Assembly: GCA_025765615.1 (NCBI GenBank)
Contig: JAIVFJ010000107.1
Span: 62,001-126,000, forward strand
DNA length: 64,000 bases
Source of the DNA: Zopfochytrium polystomum
Lineage: Eukaryota; Chytridiomycota; Chytridiomycetes; Chytridiales; Chytridiaceae
Direction of reading: 5' to 3'
How positions within the stretch are numbered: the first letter of the stretch is position 1; the number at the start of each line of letters is the position of its first letter. Made by a program: the position numbers and the translations under genes. The notes beneath the pieces are model-generated. The model did no database searches and was not told where the DNA came from. It saw only the letters and a program-made list of their open reading frames with translations. Shown piece by piece: positions 53,403 through 61,682 of the stretch.

Positions 53403-53790
53403 TGTTAGGTGGAACTGACTGTTTAGCAGCAAGAGGCACAAGACGGACCTGAACCTATTGTGACTGTCAGTTATCATTCTCACGATACCCTTGTAGAGCA
53501 AGCCACTGCCAATGCAGACTTGGGTGCTGGCTTGCGCTGTTGACAAATCTCTGAGTATTAACTGGAACGGAAACCTGGTGTTAACAGTTTCTCTCCTCTT
53601 CTGCTCAAGCAGATAATATGGGGGAGGTTTTTTAGCAACTATTATAGTGTGCATATCATCATTATGTATCAATAATTCATAACAGAGTTTTTACTCTTTC
53701 TCTCCAAGTTGGGGAGAAGGACCACCCACAAACACACATCTCCACTGCATTCACTCCTTCCACTCACTCACTCAGAGTAGACTGTTTACA
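53403..53790 (-). mobile_element. Solo-LTR-like element, family A, copy 5
   Basis: 388 bp in reverse orientation: starts TGTTAGGTGGAACTG, ends GACTGTTTACA. Slightly shorter than the other copies because of a gap near 53630. The flanking pentamers CCCTT and ACTTG do not match, so no target duplication is evident. Confidence 0.75.
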
Positions 53791-54371
53791 ACTTGCAGTA
53801 TTTTGCAAGTGATGGTCCTTGTAACAGCTTTGTATAAAGACAAAGGACAAGACAGACACATTTGGAAGCCGGCTTCAATTTCCCACCACCACCATCTTCA
53901 AGGCTGTTCTCTATCCATCCGTCATCCAACCCACTGAATTCTTTCATTCAAAACTGTAACCAAGGGAAGAATCGAACAACTGATCTTTTGGTTTAGTGAG
54001 CGATGGAACAGAGCAAGTAGAAACGGAGAGGGACGACTGATGGACAGACAGGTGGAGCAACCGACCGACGGAGCAAGCAAGCAACAGAGGCCTCTGAGGA
54101 AGCCGAGCATGCGATCCCCCAACCGACCGAATCAAACCGACACCATGTTAGAGAATCACCACCACCCATTGCGGAGGCAGGGCCGCCGCCATCACGAAAC
54201 TTGTATCTCCGACGTTTTTGGACAATTCAGCAGCTAGACAATTTCCACCGCTCTCGCCTCTCTCTCTCACTCTCTCTCCCTTATCCTTAATTATTTTGAG
54301 AGGTTTTAACTTTGATGTTTTCTTTTCTTTGAAGGTATTTTCTGGCATTCAGAGCATCTTCTTCTTTCCTT

Positions 54372-55440
54372 ATGAGACTACACCAAGGTCTCAGTGATAG
54401 AGTCTAGGGATTTCATTTGCAAAAACAAGCGTACCTGTCATAAAACCGCAAGGATCAAGACCCCTATTATTATTCCCAGTTCTTCAGTTTCCAAGGTGTT
54501 ATCAAAGTGTATTTGCAGCTAACCCATCTTTATTATTGGGCCTGCTTTTACTACTTTTGTCTTAACAGTTTCTGTTGCACCAGGGTTTCCTCAACATATT
54601 TTCTTTTTCGGTGACTAACAGAGACTGCCTGACAGGCTGTACCCCAAGCCCACCTAATTTATTGCTTATTTTCGGAACTTGTACATACGCACATAAGGTT
54701 GGGGGGACTTAAAGCATTTGTGGTGGATGCTCCAAGTCAGGGGGTTGACCTGTCAATTTTCTCTCTCTCTGTTTTTGGGCCATTTCTCTTTTTCCTTTTT
54801 TCTTCAATCTGATTTCTGTCCTTTGGCACCAACACAGAGTCCCTTCAAATCCATCTGGCTCACAGAGGTGAGGGTAGTGAGAGGTGGTACACACCCAGGT
54901 GAGTACATGGCCCCTTCGGTGGCTCCTCTTAAGGGCCGCAGGTGGGGAATGCAGCTGGCCCCACCACCAACTGTGTGACACTGCTGGCTCTGTGTTGGAG
55001 TGAGGATCACAGGCGCTCGCCTGCTGCAGAGGCGACGGCAGTGGCGTCGTCAACCCTGCAAGGGTGTTGGTGGCTGCGCCCTGCGCAGTCCCCGACACCT
55101 GAGAGTTCGATCTTCAAGTGCCTGCCTCAGTCCTATTCTGTGAGAGTGAGATGTGTGAGTATGAGTGCGATGCAATAAAGCCTGTTGGTCGAGTGATAGT
55201 GCTGACGCAGCCCGGCAGGGTGTGTGTACAATTGCAGGTGTTTCCGCGTGCGAGTTCCCTGCTGGCAACCTTCTGACCCCTACATAGTTGACTCCCTTCT
55301 CTCTCTTCCCCCCGTTGCTGGCGACGACAAGGGCTCCTGCAGCACTATCTGCGATGAGGGGCGCTAGGTCGCGCCCTGTCCGTCCTGTCACTATTAACCA
55401 CTCCTGTTGTATTTGTGATTAGGTTCCTGAGATAAAACCT
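54372..55440 (+). mobile_element. Interspersed repeat C, copy 2
   Basis: Inverted relative to copy 1; begins TGAGACTACACCAAGG and ends near GGTTCCTGAGATAAAACC. Alignable by eye along most of its length with small indels. Confidence 0.7.
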
Positions 55441-55607
55441 AACATCACAGGAAATGGGACCTGAGAGCCAATTATGTTGGCACCTCCAGATACCATTTTA
55501 CATGAAAATGGGATACAGCTGCACAAGAAAAATGGGATCTCCTGAACCAGAATCAATGAAAAATGATATCTCTGACCCCCAAAAAAGGGAGCCAAAATTG
55601 GAACAGA

Positions 55608-55802
55608 TCAAAAAATGGTAGCTGCTGGAACCAGAGCCATGGCCCACAGTGGCATGGCGATGAGCCAGCCAAGACTATGGATTCTCACAACAGGACCGTG
55701 AGTGTTAAAAAAGTCAATGCCATGATGTTGAGCGCCGCCCTTAGCCACAAGCCCTGCACAGAAGCGCTCGAGCTCAATGCTGCTGTCTGGTTGTAGTCCC
55801 AT
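55608..55802 (-). pseudogene. Degenerate Ty1/copia reverse-transcriptase fragment
   Basis: The minus-strand frame contains AGLVAKGGAQHHGIDFFNTHG followed closely by PVVRIHSLGWLIAM. This recalls the copia RT block (xARLVAKGxxQxxGIDYxxTFAPVVR). Only about 64 codons are open and both sides decay. The upstream end is cut by the LTR retrotransposon inserted at 55821; related sequence may resume beyond 59724. A relic, not a gene. Confidence 0.6.
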
Positions 55803-55820
55803 TTGATCTGCAAAGGTTTA

Positions 55821-56148
55821 TGTCAGGAACAGGGCAGGACAGGACAAGGCAGACAAGGAACTGAGAGGAGTGATGATTGTATTGGAAACAATAATTCACT
55901 TGAGGGATGGGACAGGTCCCCCATCCCCCTTTTATACCTTTTGAGAGTGTTCCTTGTCAAGACTCCAAGAAAGTTCCAGAAAGAGCAATTAGTAATACAA
56001 TGATACCAATGATACCAATGACAACAAGACAAGTCAGGAAAGCAAAGAAGGTTCCAGAAGGTTCCACAAGGTTCCATGAAGGAATGTTCTAGAAGGTTCC
56101 AGAAGGTTCCAGAAGGTTCCAGAGGTTTCCAGAGGGTGATTCATAACA
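55821..56148 (-). repeat. 3' LTR of the chromodomain retrotransposon
   Basis: 328 bp, read as identical to 59397-59724. The heat-shock-element array corresponds to 56047-56064 and 56087-56119 here. Confidence 0.95.
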
Positions 56149-56165
56149 TCATCTCCCCCTTTTAG
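56149..56165 (-). other. Polypurine tract
   Basis: In sense orientation the sequence AAAAGGGGGAGATGA directly precedes the 3' LTR. It would serve as plus-strand primer for reverse transcription. The integrase stop codon TGA (56149-56151) lies inside it, abutting the LTR. Confidence 0.8.
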
Positions 56166-57531
56166 GCCTCTTCTGCAACTTGGTGGGGTACCTGGTCTTG
56201 AACTCGAGCAGAAGGTCTTGGCAGTGAGTGAGGTTTGACTCAGGCTCCCAGGTGTTGTCAGCATCTGAGTAACCTTTCCACTTAACAAGGAACTTGAGTG
56301 TTCTTCCAAACCACTTGGCATCCAAGATTTGTTCAACCTCAAATTCCTCTTCACCTTCTACCTCAACTGGAGGAGGAGGAGGAACAACTCTGCCTGGAAT
56401 GGAATTGGCCACAAACTTCTCTAAAAGGCTGACATGGAAAACTGGGTGGATCTTCATGGATGCAGGGAGATCCAGCTTGAAGGTGACTGGATTGATTTGC
56501 TCCAAGATCTTGAAAGGACCCAACTTGAGGTTGTCTAGCTTGGGACTTGGTCTTTTGGTCTGCAAGTTCTTCCTCAGAAGCCAAACTTGCTGACCCACAG
56601 CAAGGTCATGGTCCATTCTGTGAGTGTTGGCAAATCTTGAGGCATCTTCTTGGGCTTGCTTCAGGGTGGAGTCCAGGAAGGTGCTGATGATCTTGAGCTT
56701 ATGTAAGTGTGAAGCCGCAGCAGGAGCTTGGACATTGGATAGGGTCTCTTGTCCCAGAAGATCTCCTCTTGGATTGAAGCCATAGGTTGCAAAGAAAGGA
56801 GATAGCTGGGTGCTTGAGTGGAGAGAATTGTTGAGAGCAAATTCTGCCAGTGGAAGGAGGGTGGGCCAATCATCCTGTTGATAGCTGACATAGCACCTCA
56901 AATACTGCTCCAGAGTCTGGTTTGTTCTTTCTGTTTGTCCATCAGTCTGAGGGTGATAAGCAGTTGACAGTTGAGACTTGATTCCAAGGGCTGCTGTGAG
57001 TGCTTTCCAAAATTGAGATCTGAACTGAGGTCCTCTGTCACTGATGATTGACTGAGGCAGCCCATGGAGCCTGAATATGTGCTGCAAAAACAGGTCTGCT
57101 GTTCCTTGTGCATCTATATTCTCAGTGCAGGGGATGAAATGGGCCAACTTTGTCCTTCTGCAGATGACAACAAGGATAGAGTCAAATCCATGGGATGGGG
57201 GCAGTTTCACAATGAGGTCCATGGATATTGATGACCAAGGGCTGATGGCAATTGGGAGGGGCTCCAGAAGTCCATAGGGCTTGTGTCTGGATTTGTTTCT
57301 TTGACAGGTTTCACAGCTGCTGACATAGTTCTTGATGTACTTCCTCATGCCTGGCCAGTAGAAGTCTCTGGAAACAAGCTCATATGTCTTGTGCTCTCCT
57401 GGGTGTCCAGCTGTTGCTGCATCATGCCTTGTCTTGAGTATCTCAAGTTTTTCCTCTTCTTGGCTGATTTGAATCTTGTGAGGCTTGGGGTCCTTGGAAA
57501 TAGCATGGGCCCACACACTGTCAGGAAGCAA
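56149..57531 (-). CDS. Integrase with C-terminal chromodomain
   Basis: About 460 codons, uninterrupted. The N-terminal HHCC zinc-binding domain is visible as HPGEHKTYELV ... FYWPGMRKYIKNYVSSCETC. The core has the D,D-35-E signature: SMDLIVKLP, SDRGPQFRSQFW and HPQTDGQTERTNQTLEQYLR. A GPF-type region follows (KLGPFKILEQI, HPVFHVSLLE). The last ~60 residues form a chromodomain (VEQILDAKW, FLVKWKGYSDADNTWEP), which targets integration to marked chromatin in chromoviruses. The first residues resemble the linker that normally follows RNase H. The first codon as read (57531) is TTG, so there is no own ATG nearby and expression probably depends on frameshifting from the protease frame. Confidence 0.95.
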   Translation of the reverse strand: MLPDSVWAHAISKDPKPHKIQISQEEEKLEILKTRHDAATAGHPGEHKTYELVSRDFYWPGMRKYIKNYVSSCETCQRNKSRHKPYGLLEPLPIAISPWSSISMDLIVKLPPSHGFDSILVVICRRTKLAHFIPCTENIDAQGTADLFLQHIFRLHGLPQSIISDRGPQFRSQFWKALTAALGIKSQLSTAYHPQTDGQTERTNQTLEQYLRCYVSYQQDDWPTLLPLAEFALNNSLHSSTQLSPFFATYGFNPRGDLLGQETLSNVQAPAAASHLHKLKIISTFLDSTLKQAQEDASRFANTHRMDHDLAVGQQVWLLRKNLQTKRPSPKLDNLKLGPFKILEQINPVTFKLDLPASMKIHPVFHVSLLEKFVANSIPGRVVPPPPPVEVEGEEEFEVEQILDAKWFGRTLKFLVKWKGYSDADNTWEPESNLTHCQDLLLEFKTRYPTKLQKRPKRGR

Positions 57532-58517
57532 TGAAAGGGGTGTGTCTTGGATGGTGGGGTGAAACCATCTCCCCCTTCAGGTGCAAGGTCTGTCCTTCTG
57601 CGCTCATCAGCAGTGGGGCATGAAATCTTGACTGGGAACTGTGATCCTTGAATCTTTGACTGAGGGTTTTGTTCTTGGCAAAGACTGTGAGCTGTGGAGC
57701 TTGAATCTTGAATTTGGACTGTGAACTGTGGTACTTGAATCTTTGACTGTGGGTTCTGTGAACTACAGACTTGGCCATGACTGTGAGCTCTATGAGCTGT
57801 GCTGGAATCCTGACTATGAACTGTGAACTGTGAAACTTGAATCTTGGCTGGGATCTGTGAGCTGCAGGCTGATACTGGAGCTGTCATTTGTCGTTGACCT
57901 TGGATACTAGGCTGAGAACCTTGAATCAGGGACTTGAGAGCATGAGACTTGGGGGCTTGACTTGAGTTTTGGGTGACTGTTCCAATTGGTGGAGGTTGGA
58001 CTTGACCAGTGACCCAATCAATGTCAGGGTTCTGGGCTTGCAGCCATGGTAATCCCAGGATGACAGAGAATGTGGGTGAGCCAAGATCCAATACTTCCAG
58101 ATTGACCATGGATGGTGGAAAGTCTTGGATGTGGAGGTTTAGCTTGGTTTCATGGCTGATTTCCTTGAACAGAGCATGATTGGCAAAGTGGACCTTGAGG
58201 GGTGTGGATTTCTTGATCGTAGAAATGGCACAAGACTTGGCAAGGGTGGCATCAATGATGTTGCAGGATGATCCAGAGTCTATAAGGGCCTTGGTTGTGA
58301 TGGTTGACTTGGGTGAGAGTTGAATCTTGACATCCATGGTGAGTTGGTGGGGCTTGGAATCTGAGGTGTTTGTGGTGCTGGTGGTGGTGATGAAACAGGG
58401 GCAGCTTGGAGGAGGGTCCAGGGAATTGCCCCTCAGTGAGCCTGGACCTGGGAGTTTGGGTGCTTCTTCCTTGGGCAGTCCTTGACAGCATGCTCCTTGG
58501 AGCCACAGTAAAAACAC
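57345..58517 (-). CDS. Protease-containing frame with Gln-rich repeats
   Basis: This frame is open for 390 codons and overlaps gag (58433-58517) and integrase (57345-57531). The retroviral-type aspartic protease is identified by ALIDSGSSCNIID (DSG active site), with VILGLPWLQAQNPDIDW further on, as in Ty3/gypsy proteases. After the protease, where RT should begin, comes a Gln/Ser-rich stretch with about four imperfect copies of a SKIQVPQFTVQIQDSS-like unit (about 57600-57900). It then reads out of frame across the start of integrase until the stop at 57345. It lacks an independent ATG near its functional start; frameshift from gag is likely. Confidence 0.85.
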   Translation of the reverse strand: MFLLWLQGACCQGLPKEEAPKLPGPGSLRGNSLDPPPSCPCFITTTSTTNTSDSKPHQLTMDVKIQLSPKSTITTKALIDSGSSCNIIDATLAKSCAISTIKKSTPLKVHFANHALFKEISHETKLNLHIQDFPPSMVNLEVLDLGSPTFSVILGLPWLQAQNPDIDWVTGQVQPPPIGTVTQNSSQAPKSHALKSLIQGSQPSIQGQRQMTAPVSACSSQIPAKIQVSQFTVHSQDSSTAHRAHSHGQVCSSQNPQSKIQVPQFTVQIQDSSSTAHSLCQEQNPQSKIQGSQFPVKISCPTADERRRTDLAPEGGDGFTPPSKTHPFHCFLTVCGPMLFPRTPSLTRFKSAKKRKNLRYSRQGMMQQQLDTQESTRHMSLFPETSTGQA

Positions 58518-59356
58518 AGTCCCTGCTGGGCCCTCCTTGTTTTCTCCTCTTGGCTCAGAGGACCCTTAGGAAGTGTCTCAACTGCATCCACTTGCATGGG
58601 TTCAGGAACTGTAAGAGCTTGAGGAACTGGGGTAGGTCTTGATGTAGTTCCTACTTGTCTTTGCTTCAGCCTCTTGGAGTAGAGTCTGTTGTCAATCTTG
58701 ATGGCAAGGAGAATGTACTCTTCCAAGGTCTCAGGGATGTGCAGAGACTGGGAGAGCATGTCTTGGATAGACTCATGGAGACCATCATGGTACAGCTCCA
58801 TCAGAGCTGCATCATTGTATCCAGAGTCTCTGGCTAGTTGCTTGAATTGGTTGGTGTAGGCCACACAAGATTGCTTTCCTTGCTTGATATGCTTGAGCTT
58901 GGATCTTGCTGTCCAAGATGCGTAGGGGTCACCAAAGGTAGCTTCCAGCCCCTCCCAGAGCTCTTGCAGGGTGGTGGGTGTGCTTGGGAGAGATCTGTAC
59001 CATGATTGAGCTTGACCAGACAGGAGGGTGCTTGTGAAAAGAACCTTGACTTGCTCACTGGGAAATCTTGAAGGTTGGAGAAGGATGACATTCTCCACAG
59101 TGGCCATGAAGTTCCTAAGGTCTTTGGCCAGCCCAGTGAACTTGTCAGGGCTGGGAACCTTGGGCTCTCTTGCTTGGTTGGCTTGGGGCAGGGGAAGAGC
59201 TTGATGTTCTTGTTGGTGAAGTTGTTGTTGAAGCTGGTGCTGCTGGTGAAGGACTTGTTCTTGAAGTTGGTGTGTCTGTCTTGAAAGGGCTTGTAATTGG
59301 TCCATCAAGGCTTGGAAGGCAGTTGCATCAGGGAAGGTGTTGTTTGGGTCAGACAT
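58433..59356 (-). CDS. Gag polyprotein
   Basis: 307 codons from ATG 59356, 41 bp inside the 5' LTR. A Gln-rich coiled-coil-like N-terminus (LQEQVLHQQHQLQQQLHQQ) is followed by the retrotransposon gag domain: VKVLFTSTLLSGQAQSWYRS, LEATFGDPYASWTARSKLKH and YTNQFKQLARDSGY. A CX2CX4HX4C zinc knuckle, CFYCGSKEHAVKDC, lies near the C-terminus. The frame ends at 58433, shortly after the knuckle, as expected for gag. Undamaged. Confidence 0.93.
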   Translation of the reverse strand: MSDPNNTFPDATAFQALMDQLQALSRQTHQLQEQVLHQQHQLQQQLHQQEHQALPLPQANQAREPKVPSPDKFTGLAKDLRNFMATVENVILLQPSRFPSEQVKVLFTSTLLSGQAQSWYRSLPSTPTTLQELWEGLEATFGDPYASWTARSKLKHIKQGKQSCVAYTNQFKQLARDSGYNDAALMELYHDGLHESIQDMLSQSLHIPETLEEYILLAIKIDNRLYSKRLKQRQVGTTSRPTPVPQALTVPEPMQVDAVETLPKGPLSQEEKTRRAQQGLCFYCGSKEHAVKDCPRKKHPNSQVQAH

Positions 59357-59383
59357 GATGGCAGAGAGTAGTGGGAGAGGGTG

Positions 59384-59394
59384 AAGTGAATTAT
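59384..59394 (-). other. Self-complementary primer-binding site
   Basis: Two bases inside the 5' LTR boundary, sense ATAATTCACTT is the exact complement of AAGTGAATTAT, which lies about 35 nt downstream of the TATA box in the same LTR (59467-59477) and should be at or near the transcript 5' end. This matches the Tf1-type self-priming arrangement instead of a tRNA primer site. Confidence 0.75.
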
Positions 59395-59504
59395 GATGTC
59401 AGGAACAGGGCAGGACAGGACAAGGCAGACAAGGAACTGAGAGGAGTGATGATTGTATTGGAAACAATAATTCACTTGAGGGATGGGACAGGTCCCCCAT
59501 CCCC

Positions 59505-59512
59505 CTTTTATA
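59505..59512 (-). promoter_or_regulatory. LTR TATA box
   Basis: TATAAAAG in sense, followed 35 nt later by AAGTGAATTAT, the proposed 5' end of the RNA. Conserved in the diverged solo LTR at 60074-60395. Confidence 0.75.
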
Positions 59513-59622
59513 CCTTTTGAGAGTGTTCCTTGTCAAGACTCCAAGAAAGTTCCAGAAAGAGCAATTAGTAATACAATGATACCAATGATACCAATGACAA
59601 CAAGACAAGTCAGGAAAGCAAA

Positions 59623-59695
59623 GAAGGTTCCAGAAGGTTCCACAAGGTTCCATGAAGGAATGTTCTAGAAGGTTCCAGAAGGTTCCAGAAGGTTC
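59623..59695. promoter_or_regulatory. Heat-shock-element array in U3
   Basis: 59663-59695 reads TTC-GAA-TTC-GAA-TTC-GAA-TTC with exact 5 bp spacing (seven alternating units). A second block at 59623-59640 has GAA-TTC-GAA-TTC. Three alternating units suffice for HSF trimer binding. It sits about 110-190 bp upstream of the TATA box in sense orientation. Confidence 0.8.
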
Positions 59696-60073
59696 CAGAG
59701 GTTTCCAGAGGGTGATTCATAACAGTTTACCTGCACTCTTAAGAGGCCGTTGGAGTCTGCTTCGATGTAAGGATAGCAAGAAGCATTTCAATGACAATGT
59801 AGGTGACTGGTCATAGCTTCTGATCGGCCGAAGGCCATCATTACGGCAAGTGGTGATGGTGATGAAGTCGACATTGCGGCTGGAGGCCGCGGGACGGTTT
59901 GAAGGCGGCGGCAAAGCCACCGCAATAGTGGCAAGAATGTGGCCTTTGGTCACGAGATTGGTGGAGGTAAATTAGCCAAATAATCCAGAAATTGGGGGAA
60001 GAGTGGCATCGGTGCCTTGGGCACCTCCGCTGCAAAAATTGGATTGATTGCGACGACGCCCCACAAACTTCAG

Positions 60074-60395
60074 TGTTATGAATCACCACTGGAAGCCTCT
60101 GAAACCTTCTAGAACATTCCTTCATGGAACCTTGTGAAACCTTGTGGAACCTTCTGGAACCTCCTTTGCTTTCCTGACTCGTCTTGATGTCATTGGTACC
60201 ATTGGTATCATTGTATTACTAACTAATTGCTCTTTCTGGAACTTTCTTTGAGTCTTGACAAGGAAGACTCTCAAAAGGTATAAAAGGGGAATGGGGGGAC
60301 CTGTCCCATCCGTCAAGTGAATTATTGTTTTCAATACAATCATCAATCCTCTCAGTTCCTTGTCTGCCTTGTCCTGTCCTGCCCTGTTCCTGACA
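60074..60395 (+). mobile_element. Diverged solo LTR of the same retrotransposon family
   Basis: 322 bp with its sense direction on the + strand: starts TGTTATGAATCACC, ends TTCCTGACA. Many substitutions versus the LTRs at 55821 and 59397. Flanks TTCAG (60069-60073) and CTCAG (60396-60400) match at four of five positions. TATAAAAG and GTCAAGTGAATTATTG are kept; the heat-shock array is degraded. Confidence 0.9.
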
Positions 60396-61682
60396 CTCAG
60401 CGAATTTCCACCAACACCGTTTGTAGATGTGGCTTATAACTATGTTGGTGAACTGTGAACTGGCTGACTTCAGCCAGCTGAACACTCGTTCCAGATCTGC
60501 CAGTCGATTCAGATATGCCAGCCGCTGGATAGTCATCAGTGCTTCAAACACTGATGCGATGTGTCAGTTCTGAGTGACAACTGGATCAGGCACTTCGTGG
60601 AAGCCAACGAGCTCAAGCATCTCATCCTTGCTGAAGCAAAAGGATTCTTTCTAAAACGGTGAATGCTGGGGTTCTTGGTACATGTTGAAGCGCCTGTGTA
60701 TGGTTTTCGGCGATGTTCCTCTGCTCAGGGCCAAGGCGATGAAAGAGGTGGTGGGATTATTGCAAGCTCGTCTCCGCATTGTGGAATTTGCATGATTTGT
60801 GTGATGGTGGAACAATTTTCCTACTGTACAAGTCACAGTGATCACGTGCGAAATTCTCATGGTGCAAATCGAATTTCCCTGGTGGTGGAAAGTCTCTGTT
60901 GCTGAAAGATCAAGGGTTTCTCATACTCTCGGGGACACCGGATTTAGACATCGAAACTAGCTAAATATTTCCCAATCTTTACAATTTTTTTGCCGCACGT
61001 GCAGAAGGTAGGCCTCAATATTTAGCGCCCCATTGTCGAATTTTAGCAAATTTCTTCTTCACAGCTTTCGCAGGAAAAGCATTATGTCGTGAAGCAACAG
61101 TTGTGAATCTATTTCAATATGGGGTTGTTTTATGGGTTCAAGCTTTTTGCCATTGACAGCCAGCCCAACTCAACCAGGTGTGTTGACATTCTGGAAGAGG
61201 AGTTTGAGGTATTTCTTGACTCCATTGATTGGAAAATCGACTCTCAAATGGATGCGAGTGTTGACTTCATCTGGAGAGCGAGCTAGAGCGCGAGGAGGGC
61301 GAGGAAGCGCGGTTCACGAGGGTTTTGCACGAGGGGAGACTGATTCATGTTGGGGTGGTTCATGGCGCGCTGGGCTGACAACCTGGAAAACGACAGAGTT
61401 GTCATTGGAACTGTTGGAAGCTATCTTTTCGCCGTTGGGGTTGACTGCAAATTTCTTCATTCGAAATTTGGACCGAACGTTGTGGGACGGTTGCTGAGAG
61501 GCAGTTTCAGGCATGCACACTTCACAACTTGAACTTCAAAGCCACCCGGCCAACAACAAACTATGAAGCACGCACAAAAACGGTGGTCGACTATTGCAAG
61601 GCATTCTTCACAATAACAAAGAGGAGTGGAAGCAACAGCAGAAGAGAAACTACCAAAGAATCGCAACACCACGAACAGTCAA
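60396..61682. other. Spacer with small open frames
   Basis: No recognised family. Two short + strand frames read like protein: 61119-61286 (55 codons, MGLFYGFKLFAIDSQ, DILEEEFEVFLDSIDWKID) and 61347-61532 (61 codons, WADNLENDRVVIGTVGSYLF). They may be exons of one unrecognised gene or a decayed one; no clean splice between them was found. Confidence 0.3.

Larger units (their letters stand above)
55821..59724 (-). mobile_element. Chromodomain LTR retrotransposon lacking RT/RNase H
   Basis: Complete 3904 bp element on the minus strand. Two 328 bp LTRs (59397-59724 is 5', 55821-56148 is 3') look identical by eye, begin TGTTATGAATC and end CCTGACA in sense. A perfect 5 bp duplication GTTTA flanks it (55816-55820 and 59725-59729). 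Order of parts: 5' LTR, primer-binding site, gag, protease, integrase, chromodomain, polypurine tract, 3' LTR. The integrase plus chromodomain places it with Ty3/gypsy chromoviruses. The reverse transcriptase and RNase H that should lie between protease and integrase are absent; protease and integrase frames overlap instead. Identical LTRs imply recent insertion, so transposition must have used RT supplied by another element. Confidence 0.93.
59397..59724 (-). repeat. 5' LTR of the chromodomain retrotransposon
   Basis: 328 bp with U3 elements in sense order: heat-shock-element array (59695-59663, then 59640-59623), TATAAAAG (59512-59505), then the predicted transcript start region (about 59477). 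Confidence 0.95.

Noticed and set aside
55823..56077. 84-codon frame present identically at 55823-56077 and 59399-59653
   Set aside because: It is simply the LTR sequence read through; it overlaps TATA and heat-shock elements.
55990..56130. Regular GGTTCCAGAA repeats as a possible CRISPR-like array
   Set aside because: Ten-base units without spacers in a eukaryotic LTR; they fit heat-shock elements.
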